Shown piece by piece: positions 19,960-28,765 of a stretch of 64,000 nucleotides of DNA. The DNA lies in the NCBI GenBank assembly GCA_013141125.1, contig JABFRO010000001.1:310001-374000 (forward strand), read 5' to 3'. Each line of letters starts with the position of its first letter. Position 1 is the stretch's first letter. A program made the translations under genes and the position numbers. Source of the DNA: Methylophilaceae bacterium (GTDB lineage: Bacteria > Pseudomonadota > Gammaproteobacteria > Burkholderiales > Methylophilaceae). The notes below the pieces were generated by a model. The model was not told the DNA's origin, did not search any database, and worked only from the letters and a program-made list of their open reading frames with translations.

Positions 19960-20628
19960 TTAGAGCTTCTTATCTAATTCACTTATTATTTTCGTGGCCC
20001 AATCCTTTCCACCTAATCCAAATGCTATAGCAAGTGCAAGGAAGATAGCTCCGAAAACAATAACGAATAGCGCAGTCAGAAGTTGGGTGCCAATGTCTAG
20101 TTGCTCTAAAGCAACAAACATTGAAAATATCTGGATCGCATATTCCGATGACGTGCTCATACTTAAGGCGCCAGTAAATTTGATTCCATTTAACCATGCA
20201 AAAACTATGCGATTAACAAATCTGGCAAGCAAAGTACCGAAAATCAATATGAGTATCGCTACTATAATTTTAGGCAGGAAATGTACTAATTGATTTAGTA
20301 GACTTGCTACCTCGGTAAGGCCAATCGCGTTGGCACTTGTAATGATAAACAACAGTATCACCAGCCAGTAGACCACTTGGCTAATAATGCCACTCAAACT
20401 TAGATCTACACCGCCATGACTTAAAAAATGCTCCAGCCCTGATTTGTCGGCAAATTTATCAAAGTGAGTGAACTCAAGTAGTCGCTTAAGTCCGACACAA
20501 GCCAATTTAGCACATGCCCAACCGAAAAATAAAATCACGATGGCAGCCATGAGTCTAGGGAAAAACAAAGCAATTTGATTCCAGAACTCATTTAGGGATG
20601 AAAGAAAAATATCTATTTGATATTGCAT
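19960..20628 (-). CDS. Membrane protein with mechanosensitive-channel-like helix repeats
   Basis: 222 aa with about four hydrophobic helices arranged as two similar halves (LMAAIVILFFGWACAKLACVGLKRLL and KIIVAILILIFGTLLARFVNRIVF). This is the conserved TM-helix repeat seen in small MscS-like or CmpX-like proteins that lack the cytoplasmic domain of MscS. Probably an inner-membrane protein related to osmotic or envelope stress; no direct evidence of channel activity. Last chromosomal-looking gene before the conjugation genes. Confidence 0.65.
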   Translation of the reverse strand: MQYQIDIFLSSLNEFWNQIALFFPRLMAAIVILFFGWACAKLACVGLKRLLEFTHFDKFADKSGLEHFLSHGGVDLSLSGIISQVVYWLVILLFIITSANAIGLTEVASLLNQLVHFLPKIIVAILILIFGTLLARFVNRIVFAWLNGIKFTGALSMSTSSEYAIQIFSMFVALEQLDIGTQLLTALFVIVFGAIFLALAIAFGLGGKDWATKIISELDKKL

Positions 20629-20640
20629 GGCGTACTCCTT

Positions 20641-21133
20641 ATATATAAGTTTATCAAACTAAAAAATTCCCTGTATTGTGAGGTAAAAATAATATGGTCA
20701 GAACTTTATTGATTATTAGGTTTCTTGCGTGGCACCTTAACATGCTGAAAATGGCTTGGCAAATAATTAGCCAAACATATTTACAGTTATTTTATTTCGC
20801 ATAATATATATTATGTTAAATACGAAAACATAAATATATCGCCTCTACAACCGGCGGTTTTAAAAATTCAAGATAAAACTACATCACTCCCCTTGCATCA
20901 ATTCTAATGCAATTAGTCAATTAAACCAGTATTTTTCACATGTTGTCAACAAATTATAGATATTATTTATCGCAAATAGTAGGTTTCCTAAGCCAAACCA
21001 GCAATAGTCTGATTGGACTATTGACACGCATTTATCATTGAATTCATTTTAAAATTATGCTAGCTGCTTAATAGCATTGATGCGGCATTAAATAAAGGCA
21101 ATTTTTAACATGAAATTAGGTAATTTTTCACAA
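20641..21133. other. AT-rich intergenic region at the edge of the conjugation block
   Basis: Nearly 500 bp without a credible gene, strongly AT-rich. It contains a perfect 8-bp hairpin CAATAGTC-tgattg-GACTATTG (21002-21023) downstream of the DUF4400 gene, which may help end that transcript although no T-run follows. This is the boundary between the core-looking genes and the tra genes. I could not find a tRNA 3' end, an integrase or an att repeat here. Confidence 0.5.
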
Positions 21134-21853
21134 TTACAAGTATTTTTTGTAGTATTGCCATTGAATGCGGGTGCCAACAGCAACCGAAATTACTAAAATG
21201 GCAATAAGCCAATACGGGTTTAAATTGATTGGCGTGCACAGATAAAACGTAATTCCTGATGAAATCAGCAACAACTTGGATAATTTTCCTATTTTGTACA
21301 TGTCTGCTGATTCACGCCCGGCGCAGGCGCGGCGGATATAACGCTCGGTGAGTCCATCAATACCCGCGATCACATACACCAGGAACAGCAGCGGTATGAA
21401 GGTGATTAAAAAACCGATACGCAGGCCATACACCTGAATGATATTCATGGCGATGTAAATTTCCCTGGAATTTCTGCCTACAAATTGCGTCAGGTAAACC
21501 TGGTCAAGACGGTTTACAGTTAAGTGATTGAAATAGGCATACATAGCATCATGCAACGAGGTTGCCTGAAAGAATAGCCAGTAAGTCCACTGACTGGTGA
21601 AGTTGGTTAGTGCAATCAGGCGCAATGTGCCATTGGCAGATAGTGCATGCACCCGTGCGGCTTCAGTCTTGAACAACATATCACTGGCCTCAACCGGGTC
21701 AACCCAGTAGTATTGGGCAAAAAATAGCGCCAGAATAATCGCGCCACAACCCAGCAAAACAAAAATAAACAGACCCCACATCAGCGTAGTGAATGGCCAT
21801 AAGAACGCGACGGCCAGGTTGGAGTCATAAGCTCCATTGCGGTTAGAAGCCAC
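21134..21853 (-). CDS. DUF4400 family conjugation-associated membrane protein
   Basis: 239-aa inner-membrane protein with about four hydrophobic segments (WPFTTLMWGLFIFVLLGCGAIILALFF, a middle pair, and ITFYLCTPINLNPYWLIAILVISVAVGTRI). It matches the DUF4400 proteins encoded next to traD in SXT/R391-like elements and related plasmids, where the gene is sometimes called traJ. Its start overlaps the traD stop by 11 bases. Probable partner of the coupling protein; biochemical role unknown. Confidence 0.75.
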   Translation of the reverse strand: MASNRNGAYDSNLAVAFLWPFTTLMWGLFIFVLLGCGAIILALFFAQYYWVDPVEASDMLFKTEAARVHALSANGTLRLIALTNFTSQWTYWLFFQATSLHDAMYAYFNHLTVNRLDQVYLTQFVGRNSREIYIAMNIIQVYGLRIGFLITFIPLLFLVYVIAGIDGLTERYIRRACAGRESADMYKIGKLSKLLLISSGITFYLCTPINLNPYWLIAILVISVAVGTRIQWQYYKKYL

Positions 21854-23918
21854 TGCCTTTTCCTTCCATAGTCATGAAGTCCTCATCGTCTGTATCCACA
21901 TAATGCGCGTCATAAACTTGTTTCATGCTGGTCGCCACATTGGCCAGATCGGTTGGGATAGGATGGGTTTCATTGGGATCAAACAAGGGTAATCTGATTT
22001 TGTATAACTGACCGCCTTCAATCAAGGCAAAGGCCTGACCTTTCGGTAGTTGCACCAGATCCGCAGGGTGAAGCATTTCAGCGGTTTCAGAAGAGATTCT
22101 GTCTTCATTCTTGGAGGTAAAGGACAAAACATCCCGATCATCCGAACTGTCAGCGGCCGAACTGGCCTGGATAGCGCGGATCAAATTGATAGCGGGAAGT
22201 TGGTTGGTCAGTATTTCTGCGGTTTCCTTGTTTTTTACACGCATCATGATGAGGGTATTCAAGTTACCGCTAATTTGCGAGGCTTTGGCTTTATCGCCAA
22301 TGCGCGCTTCCACGTCCGCCCATGTCTGCGTGTAAACTGTCACCTGAAAACCCGCACCACCGGCCTTATTCAGAAGCGGGATGAATTCATCGCCTATCAG
22401 CTCATTAAATTCATCTGCATGAATGGAAATCTTGCGTTTTAGGGGGGCGCTGGATAGGCCGTAACCCTGCTCGAATTTGTAGATTTGTCCGGCAATCGAG
22501 GTTAAATCGGCAAACATGGCATTGCCGACAGCGCCTGCGACTTCATAATCCGACAAGGAGTCCAGCCCAATATAAACCACTGCGCCACGCTCAATCACGC
22601 TCATCCAGTCAAATATCGGTCTGGAATCCTGCAAGTCATCGTATTGTGGCGACAGAATTTGCGCCGTTTTGCCTGTGGTTAATTTTTCAAGCAGCGGATA
22701 CAGCGACGACACCAGTTTTTCAAAATAACTTCTATCATTGGACAGGATGGATACCAGGCCATCCGCAATGGGATCATGCAGGTTATTGGCTTTTAGATAT
22801 TCCACAATGTGCATGGCTTCCAGCGCTCGCCCGGATTTGGTGATCTGTTGCAGCTGGGTTTTATCGAGTTGGATTTCTTCCAGTTCGTTTTTCCAGTCAG
22901 GACGCTTCTTGTTAAGCCAGAACGTGAAATATTCCAGTGCCAATTTGTCGATATTGACGGCATCCTCATAAATCATGCTGTAATCCGGGCGATAGCCCAA
23001 TGTAGTGCGCGCGCGCGCGATCACATTGACAAACCGCCATACAAATTCCTTGAATGCAGCGGATTGCCCTTCACCGGGCAATTGTCCGGCAATACGCGTG
23101 CTGACTTCGGTAGTTCTGGAAAAATTACCAATCGGGTTATAGCGCGCTGATACGTCAGGGTGGCCAAGGTGAAACATGAAAAATTCACGTCCGGCCAAAG
23201 TGGCTTCGATGTAACATCGAATCATCAAATCGGCATCCCCTTTGGGATCAAACACAATCACCACATCGCCGCGACGAATATCCTGGGTAATCAACACTTC
23301 GGCCAGACGTGTTTTGCCGACCCGTGTGGTACCCAGTATTACCATGTGCCCTGCCCGCTCCACCAAATCCATGGTAATTTTGTACTCATTCGGTTCCAAG
23401 CCGTGAATAATGGGATCACCACCCACTGGCGGTAAGGGAGTCACCGGATTCCACCAGGCATGCTTGCGTGTTTGACGCGTGAACCATTGCATGAACGCAT
23501 GGGAATTTTCATGGTCGTGATCGAGTTCGAGCAAGCGCGCCCGATGATATAACGCACTCTGGCTTATGTATTTCTTGTTTTTAGGATCGCGCGCCAGTGC
23601 CAGTCTTTGCGTATGGCTTTGATCCCACTTGAAGCCAAGGCCTAAGAAAAGCCTGGATTTTGATGTAGGTATTTCTGAGGTTTTAATGATGTAATGGGGT
23701 AATCGTGTCAGATTTCGCTGGAAGCGTTTAACATAGTTGGCTTGCCTAAACCTGACGATGCCGTGGACGAACAAGAGGCCTGCGGATGCCATCGCCAAGT
23801 CATCCGGCAGGAAAAACCACTGATTACTCAATAGCAGCAGGATGGCGCTCGATGACGAAGCTATGGCTGGCACGTACTCTACGGCAGGTCTGAACAGGTT
23901 TTCAATGGGGTATTCCAT
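21843..23918 (-). CDS. traD: Type IV coupling protein TraD
   Basis: Hexameric ATPase that links the relaxosome to the secretion channel and pumps the DNA strand. Two N-terminal membrane segments (about 20-58), then the Walker A motif GTTRVGKT at residues 196-203, a Walker B-like VIVFDPKGD near 220, and the VirD4/TraD-type tail with QISGNLNTLIMMRVKNKETAEIL. 691 aa. It belongs to the SXT/MobH-associated TraD type. Cotranscribed on the minus strand between the 138-aa membrane protein and the DUF4400 gene. Confidence 0.9.
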   Translation of the reverse strand: MEYPIENLFRPAVEYVPAIASSSSAILLLLSNQWFFLPDDLAMASAGLLFVHGIVRFRQANYVKRFQRNLTRLPHYIIKTSEIPTSKSRLFLGLGFKWDQSHTQRLALARDPKNKKYISQSALYHRARLLELDHDHENSHAFMQWFTRQTRKHAWWNPVTPLPPVGGDPIIHGLEPNEYKITMDLVERAGHMVILGTTRVGKTRLAEVLITQDIRRGDVVIVFDPKGDADLMIRCYIEATLAGREFFMFHLGHPDVSARYNPIGNFSRTTEVSTRIAGQLPGEGQSAAFKEFVWRFVNVIARARTTLGYRPDYSMIYEDAVNIDKLALEYFTFWLNKKRPDWKNELEEIQLDKTQLQQITKSGRALEAMHIVEYLKANNLHDPIADGLVSILSNDRSYFEKLVSSLYPLLEKLTTGKTAQILSPQYDDLQDSRPIFDWMSVIERGAVVYIGLDSLSDYEVAGAVGNAMFADLTSIAGQIYKFEQGYGLSSAPLKRKISIHADEFNELIGDEFIPLLNKAGGAGFQVTVYTQTWADVEARIGDKAKASQISGNLNTLIMMRVKNKETAEILTNQLPAINLIRAIQASSAADSSDDRDVLSFTSKNEDRISSETAEMLHPADLVQLPKGQAFALIEGGQLYKIRLPLFDPNETHPIPTDLANVATSMKQVYDAHYVDTDDEDFMTMEGKGSGF

Positions 23919-23920
23919 GG

Positions 23921-24337
23921 CTAATGGTCTTTCTGGTTAATAATTGCCGGACGACTCAAGCTCTCAAGGGCTGTGGTTGCAACCTGATGGCCATAAAATC
24001 TCACGATGATTGTTATAGTCACAAGTGTAAGAGCTATTCTGAAAATAGCTTTAAAATGATAGTAAGCAAGAACAGCCGAAACCCACCAAATAATTACCCA
24101 GAACAGCGCCGTAGTTAACCATCCCAACAAGGAAGGCGATACCCAACCCCCAGATTCGCCGATGGTAAACACGGGCAATCCCAAGGCACTCAAAGGCATG
24201 AGTGGAAGATATACAGACCACGCAGCCCAAGGCGAGAGGAATGAGTGTGGGAAAAATACGCCTATACCAACGGTTAAAAAATGTAGTCCGTTGAATAGGC
24301 TGAAAATGAGAATAAATTTATTATGTTGAAAGAACAT
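23921..24337 (-). CDS. Small membrane protein between traI and traD
   Basis: 138 aa with four predicted membrane helices (FILIFSLFNGLHFLTVGIGVFF, AAWSVYLPLMPLSALGLPVF, LLGWLTTALFWVIIWWVSAVLAYY, IFRIALTLVTITIIVRFYG). I do not recognise a family. Position in the traI-traD operon, 2 bases before traD and overlapping a 43-codon gene by 17 bases, implies a role in DNA transfer. Confidence 0.65.
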   Translation of the reverse strand: MFFQHNKFILIFSLFNGLHFLTVGIGVFFPHSFLSPWAAWSVYLPLMPLSALGLPVFTIGESGGWVSPSLLGWLTTALFWVIIWWVSAVLAYYHFKAIFRIALTLVTITIIVRFYGHQVATTALESLSRPAIINQKDH

Positions 24338-24452
24338 GAACCACCCGATACACGGATAATCTGCAATTTGGTCCAGGTACCTGCTTAATCAAGCCTGCAT
24401 CAATCAACCTGCGCAAAACCTTTCCGGCGGCTAGTTGCTCGGTTTCGGTCAT
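24321..24452 (-). CDS. 43-aa protein, possible short winged-helix fragment
   Basis: Open frame ATG to TAA on the minus strand, encoding a charged 43-residue peptide beginning MTETEQLAAGKVLRRLIDAGLIKQ. The LLRRLIDAGLIKQV-like part followed by a short strand resembles the end of a winged helix. It starts 5 bases after the traI stop and ends inside the next gene, so it fits the operon well. It could also be a relic of a longer gene. Confidence 0.4.
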   Translation of the reverse strand: MTETEQLAAGKVLRRLIDAGLIKQVPGPNCRLSVYRVVHVLST

Positions 24453-24456
24453 CTAA

Positions 24457-26211
24457 TTAATCCGCAGATTCCAGCGTTTTCTCAAAGGCCACGATGCTGG
24501 GATTGGTTTCAGGTAGCGGATTAACAAAACGTGCCGGATCAAGAATGACCACACCGGAGATGATTTTTTTACCACTTCCGTCATGGCCTGCCACAATAAA
24601 CTTCTGAATATTCTTTTTTTCTGCACCAGTGACCTTATGCCATCCCGCGTTGGTGACTTGACGTTGTATGCCGGTGCCAACCGCCCCGCCCGATTTTTCC
24701 GAGGGTTTGCCATCGCCCAATTCACCGAAGAGTTCGGCGAACCTGCGAAAGATCACCGGTGAAACCAACATCATGCCGTCATCCACAAAATGAATCATGG
24801 CATCGGCTCGGTTGTATGGCAGCTCGCCTTGCGACAAGCCCTCCTGTATCCAGCGCATGAATTTCAAGGCTGCTTCTGTCGGTTCCTTCCTGGTTTTATT
24901 GTTACTTGGAATGAACTTGGTTTGTCCGGCGGGAGCCACCGGTTTCAACGTGCTGGCTTCGGGTGGTTTTTTGCGCTTGTCCGAGGTGGCACTGTCTGTA
25001 TTATCCAAAAACTCCGAATTGTTTTTGGCCATCAACTTTTCCTGACTGGATTGCTCCTGGATTTTGGCCTTGATGTCCAGCGGCACTCTGCTGAAATTGA
25101 GGGCTGGTAACGCGGGCGAGGATTTCTTAATGGGTATCGGCAAAGCAGGCTCGCTTGGCTGGATGGGAATTGCCGCATTCGACATATCACTGGATGGCGA
25201 ACTGTCCCGGTTTTCTTTCTCCCGAGTAAAATCTTGTACTGTTGCAGGTGTTTCTTCAGATTCCATTTCCTGTTGCAGATCATTTTCTACCGGCCTAATT
25301 TCTGGCTCAATCTCCGAATTGTCAGAAAAATCAGCATTAACCAGGACAGCAGGCGCGACAGCCTGATCCAGTGTGACTATTCTGCCGCGCATGGCGTTGG
25401 GATATTCGTCAGGCGTTTTGTAAAGTTTCTCCAGCGCGAAGCAGATCACTGTCATGTTCTGGCTCCAGCCATCCTCCAGTTCAATGCGTGTATGCCAGAC
25501 CGCGCGGTTATCCGCTGTCGGGATGAGTGCGCCATATTCCTGCCAGGTATCAAACAGGCGATCATTTTTATCCTTGCCGTGTATCCCCTCCCCGCTTTCA
25601 CGCTCGATAATAAAGGCGCGCACTTCGTCAGCAATACGCTTGGAGGTAAACCAAAGCCTATCCTCAAATACCCAGCCGTGCGCACCGGCCTGATTCAGTT
25701 TCAATCGCCCCTCTTCCAGCATCATGCGTAAGGCCTGCATCAAGCGTTCAATGAGCGGTACGGAACGTGCGGCTGCAAACCGGGTGCGCGGGCCGCTCAT
25801 GAGGTTTAGCTTCACAGATTCGCTATCGCCTCGGGTAATGATGTTCTTGAGTACGCCCTGGTAACTTTCATGGCCAGACAAGTAGTCGGTCAATTCATGC
25901 ATCAGCACCGGGTCTTGGGCAAGCCAGCTCAATACGTGGGCCGGTACAAAGCGTTGTAACAAAATAATCGGTAATTTCTGGTGCAGCTCATAATTTTTAG
26001 TCGGTATTTCAAAGCTCAAGGTGTAATGCGTGGCCTCTTGATCCGCCATGGATCCGGCCAGTGGGTGCCAGCGCCCAAGGTTCTTTTCTTGTTTGAACAA
26101 CATGACATTGCCATCCGCAATAGGCTTTCCAATGTCATGTAACAAAGCGGCCAGGAAGACGGCATACGTCCAGCGGTGTTTTTTTTTCGGGAATTTCTTC
26201 CGGTGGCGCAC
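24457..26211 (-). CDS. traI: MobH-type relaxase TraI, C-terminal part (frameshifted)
   Basis: Larger part of a TraI_2/MobH relaxase, the enzyme that nicks oriT and leads the strand to the recipient. The true protein continues from the upstream frame: near the junction the sequence reads HRWTYAVFLAALLHDIGKPI, the HD-type metal motif of this family. The middle is Pro/Ser-rich linker (about residues 270-430 of this frame), and a C-terminal winged-helix-like domain follows (GGAVGTGIQRQVTNAGWHKV). The ATG at 26211 is only the first in this frame and is not expected to be used. See the N-terminal part at 26135-26617. Confidence 0.8.
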   Translation of the reverse strand: MRHRKKFPKKKHRWTYAVFLAALLHDIGKPIADGNVMLFKQEKNLGRWHPLAGSMADQEATHYTLSFEIPTKNYELHQKLPIILLQRFVPAHVLSWLAQDPVLMHELTDYLSGHESYQGVLKNIITRGDSESVKLNLMSGPRTRFAAARSVPLIERLMQALRMMLEEGRLKLNQAGAHGWVFEDRLWFTSKRIADEVRAFIIERESGEGIHGKDKNDRLFDTWQEYGALIPTADNRAVWHTRIELEDGWSQNMTVICFALEKLYKTPDEYPNAMRGRIVTLDQAVAPAVLVNADFSDNSEIEPEIRPVENDLQQEMESEETPATVQDFTREKENRDSSPSSDMSNAAIPIQPSEPALPIPIKKSSPALPALNFSRVPLDIKAKIQEQSSQEKLMAKNNSEFLDNTDSATSDKRKKPPEASTLKPVAPAGQTKFIPSNNKTRKEPTEAALKFMRWIQEGLSQGELPYNRADAMIHFVDDGMMLVSPVIFRRFAELFGELGDGKPSEKSGGAVGTGIQRQVTNAGWHKVTGAEKKNIQKFIVAGHDGSGKKIISGVVILDPARFVNPLPETNPSIVAFEKTLESAD

Positions 26212-26617
26212 CCACGGGTAATAAATGCCCTTGCCGAAAACGCAGGGCGTAATGGGCAGTTTCCATCATGTGAGTTAACAGGCCGCCTGGTTGCGCATGA
26301 TGGTGGGATTCGGATGCCGGGAGTAGCTGCACCCAGGCGGCCGCCTGGGTGATAACGGGTTGGCAGTCCTTTTTAAAAAGTGCACTGTCGAACCCCATGC
26401 GATCCCGGCAACTCTGGATAATGGGGTTGAGATTCAGATGCGCAACCAGATGTTCTCCCGTCATCACTACGAGCCGATTACCAGCCTGTGCAGAAAATTC
26501 TTTTTTAGTATTGACTTGTTTATGTGCGGCGATGGGGGATTGATGTACTTTATAAAGTGCATACAAGCCACCTAGTGCGAGTGCGCCACCTGCCATCAGG
26601 TACCAACTACTGCCCAT
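26135..26617 (-). CDS. traI: MobH-type relaxase TraI, N-terminal part (frameshifted)
   Basis: Start of the TraI_2/MobH relaxase: a short membrane-like segment (residues 5-22), then the three-histidine signature HHHAQPGGLLTHMME (His105-107, His116). The frame leaves the conserved sequence at an A9 run (T9 on the plus strand, 26179-26187); the residues after EKK are out of frame. Removing one A joins PPEEIPEKK directly to HRWTYAVF of the downstream part. Either a real inactivating insertion, slippage-dependent expression, or a sequencing error. The start overlaps the upstream gene by 11 bases. Confidence 0.8.
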   Translation of the reverse strand: MGSSWYLMAGGALALGGLYALYKVHQSPIAAHKQVNTKKEFSAQAGNRLVVMTGEHLVAHLNLNPIIQSCRDRMGFDSALFKKDCQPVITQAAAWVQLLPASESHHHAQPGGLLTHMMETAHYALRFRQGHLLPVGAPPEEIPEKKTPLDVCRLPGRFVT

Positions 26618-27104
26618 TAGTTAAAGTCGGTTGGACTATAGGTGCCTGTATTTTTGTGAACAACCAGTCGATGATGATTTCTGGTGCAGGCGTAGCGCTT
26701 TCCCAATGCCAAACCGCTGGTATTTGTCCGGGTTTTTCAGCCAGATAGGATGCCAGGGATTGTTGTGTTGGGTTCCAGCGATCTTCCCCCTCAAACCGGA
26801 TGCGCCACTTGAGGAAATCTAGCGATCCTACCAAGTGGTACGCCATGAGAATTTCATTGGTTGGCGCAATGCCAATCAATGCGCTAAGTAATTGCATTTC
26901 TGGAGTAGGTGTTTCCGGCTCAAGAAATTGAGTCAGCCCGTCATAAAGCGCAAGCCACTCCAGCAAGGGAATGTACCAATGCGCTGCATTTAACGCTTTA
27001 AGACGGGTAGCGATCTGGAGGATGAGATTTAGGTCGGTCACAGAGTCAATGATGGACAGTGAAAATAATTGAATTAGCTTAACTGACAACAAAATTACAT
27101 GCAT
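26607..27104 (-). CDS. Protein of unknown function upstream of traI
   Basis: About 165 aa, mainly helical and acidic (e.g. EPETPTPEMQLLSALIGIAPTNEILMAYHLVGSLDFLKWRIRFEGEDRWNP). First gene of the minus-strand relaxase operon, overlapping traI by 11 bases. I do not recognise it. The start is uncertain: the ATG at 27104 gives an N-terminus rich in hydrophobic residues, but a GTG about 20 codons later would also fit. Confidence 0.55.
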   Translation of the reverse strand: MHVILLSVKLIQLFSLSIIDSVTDLNLILQIATRLKALNAAHWYIPLLEWLALYDGLTQFLEPETPTPEMQLLSALIGIAPTNEILMAYHLVGSLDFLKWRIRFEGEDRWNPTQQSLASYLAEKPGQIPAVWHWESATPAPEIIIDWLFTKIQAPIVQPTLTNGQ

Positions 27105-27107
27105 CAA

Positions 27108-27487
27108 ACAATTGAATTAAAATAAATTGGATTGTTTGTGGAATTTTTTAACCAAATGTGCTAGTGAGAAAATTTAGTGCCTCATGCGCACGGTTTAAGC
27201 CATTTATGGGTAGTTGTTAGCCATTAAAAGCCATTTTACGCTTACCCATTAAAGCCCTTTGATTAAGCCCCCATTATCCTTTGTCCGCGCTTATTTTAAG
27301 CGGACTGCCCTTTAGATAAGCCCCTTACCCATTGTTGTTTATTTGTCGCCTTTTTGCTCTTTTTTGCTATTTTTTAAGCAAAACTTTTTATTATTACACA
27401 TCTAATTTTTAATTTCATTAAACAACCAAATTTATTTTCTTTTGATTGTTTGTGGCGACAGATGCTTGTAATTCCTATCATGCATCC
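27108..27487. other. Repeat-rich divergent intergenic region (promoter and possible oriT)
   Basis: Separates the relaxase operon (left) from the secretion operon (right). GATTGTTTGTGG occurs at 27130-27141 and 27444-27455, and AACCAAAT at 27150-27157 and 27424-27431, so both ends carry the same pair. CTTACCCATT occurs at 27241-27250 and 27324-27333. AAGCC occurs five times between 27197 and 27322. GTCCGC/GCGGAC form a hairpin (27283-27305). Such a layout suits shared regulation, and origin of transfer is possible because MobH relaxases act close by in some elements, but neither is proven. Confidence 0.5.
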
Positions 27488-27946
27488 ATGCATTCACTCT
27501 CCTTAACAGCCAGTCTAGTGCTGGCTCTTTTTTGTACAAACGCCAGTGCGTATTGTTTTGCGGAAGCTGGGCAACGCTATGGCGTTGATCCGCGTCTTTT
27601 ACAAGCTATGGCAAAAGTGGAGTCATCGGGTAAATGGAATGCAGTGAACAGAGGCCATTTAAATAAAACGAATAGTGTGGATATTGGCTTGATGCAAATT
27701 AATTCACGTTGGCTTGGCAGGAAACCATTCATTACGCTGGGTTACACGCAGGCGCATCTATTCGATCCGTGTACCAATGTAATGGTAGGTGCCTGGGTAC
27801 TTGCGGATAACATCAAAACCTATGGCAACAACTGGAATGCAGTGGGGGCCTATAACGCTTCCTGTACGCAGTTGAATAAGACGGATTGCTTGAAAGCAAG
27901 AAATAGTTACGCATGGAAAGTGTATAAGGCGATGACCTCCTCATGA
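27488..27946 (+). CDS. Conjugation-associated lytic transglycosylase (VirB1-like)
   Basis: Periplasmic SLT-family muramidase that opens peptidoglycan for the secretion apparatus. Signal peptide MHSLSLTASLVLALFCTNASA, then FAEAGQRYGVDPRLLQAMAKVESSGKWNAV (the catalytic Glu is in KVESSG), SVDIGLMQINSRW and VGAYNASC, the three usual blocks. The ATG at 27488 is chosen over the TTG at 27446 because it puts the signal peptide first and the TTG lies in the 27444-27455 repeat. First gene of the secretion operon; overlaps the next by 4 bases. Confidence 0.85.
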   Translation: MHSLSLTASLVLALFCTNASAYCFAEAGQRYGVDPRLLQAMAKVESSGKWNAVNRGHLNKTNSVDIGLMQINSRWLGRKPFITLGYTQAHLFDPCTNVMVGAWVLADNIKTYGNNWNAVGAYNASCTQLNKTDCLKARNSYAWKVYKAMTSS

Positions 27947-28485
27947 ACGGTTTAATTCTGAATGTTGTTTTTTTATCGGTGGTCGTATCGGCGGTGGCGC
28001 AGGCTGCCGAATTGGACACAAAGCAGCCTGGTGACGGTCATCATTTTGTCTATTGCACGGTAGGTGACGACTGTGCCGAGCGCACGCAGAAGTTTATAGA
28101 CCTGGGTGAAGTAAGTCGCACAGCGCCTGTCAAGCAAGTCCTATCGACAGAGTCGCCAGCAAAGCACGCTATGGTTGATGAAATTTCCTTACTTTTTAAA
28201 ATAAGGTCAAACCGTGTGACCGCTGTTGAACGTGCCAAATTTGAGCAAGCCATCAAAAACCGTCACTTTGCAAAACTCGTCATAACCGGATATACCGATT
28301 TAGTGGGGCATACGAATTACAACAGGCGCTTGGCTAGAGCACGCGCCAACTCGGTTTTGCTTGCTGCACTTAGATTGGGTGTGGCGCGTAAGTCAATTTC
28401 TGTGCGCAGCACATGCTGCATCGAGCATCCACCAGAGATTAATCCGCTGGCACGCAAAGTCACTATTCAATTCGTGGAGCAGTAA
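27943..28485 (+). CDS. OmpA-like periplasmic protein
   Basis: 180 aa with a signal peptide (cut near AQA, residue 21) and a C-terminal OmpA-like peptidoglycan-binding fold: LLFKIRSNRVTAVERAKFEQAIKNR, VITGYTDLVGHTNYNRRLARARANSVLLAAL and a final strand VTIQFVEQ. The GYTD..G...YN..L...RA pattern is diagnostic. It may anchor the conjugation apparatus to the cell wall next to the transglycosylase, whose gene it overlaps. Confidence 0.75.
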   Translation: MNGLILNVVFLSVVVSAVAQAAELDTKQPGDGHHFVYCTVGDDCAERTQKFIDLGEVSRTAPVKQVLSTESPAKHAMVDEISLLFKIRSNRVTAVERAKFEQAIKNRHFAKLVITGYTDLVGHTNYNRRLARARANSVLLAALRLGVARKSISVRSTCCIEHPPEINPLARKVTIQFVEQ

Positions 28486-28713
28486 ATGGCCCATTCAAAA
28501 AATAATATTGAACCAGGTTACAAGGCGGTGCTTGTGCGTGAAGAAACCAAGCTTAAATTGCAGGGTTTTCGCAAGACGGTGCCAGACCGTGACCTGATGC
28601 AGGAAAGGCGCTTGGCTACTGCCGCATTGGAATACTGCCTGAACAGACCTGAAGTCATGCTTGAGGTATTAAAACTGGTTAATGAAGTAGTCATGCTGGA
28701 TATTCAGCGCTGA
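28486..28713 (+). CDS. Small basic protein of unknown function
   Basis: 75 aa, charged and helical (EPGYKAVLVREETKLKLQGFRKTVPDRDLMQERRLATAALEYCLNRPEVMLEVLKLVNEVV). No family recognised; the central part could be a short DNA-binding helix pair. It starts directly after the OmpA-like stop and lies ahead of the pilin gene, so it belongs to the operon. Confidence 0.5.
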   Translation: MAHSKNNIEPGYKAVLVREETKLKLQGFRKTVPDRDLMQERRLATAALEYCLNRPEVMLEVLKLVNEVVMLDIQR

Positions 28714-28718
28714 TTATG

Positions 28719-28739
28719 AGACGACGAGACGACGAGACT
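28719..28739 (+). repeat. Short 8-bp tandem repeat
   Basis: GAGACGAC repeated about 2.6 times directly after the 75-aa gene and 27 bases before the pilin gene. Confidence 0.6.
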
Positions 28740-28765
28740 ACTTTGTGTTTTTTTTGGGGTTACAA

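Noticed and set aside
21002-21023. Perfect 8-bp hairpin as attachment-site core
   Set aside because: No second copy or nearby integrase; more likely just a transcript-end hairpin.
27446-27487. TTG start for the transglycosylase gene
   Set aside because: It lies within the GATTGTTTGTGG repeat and would put 14 residues before the signal peptide.
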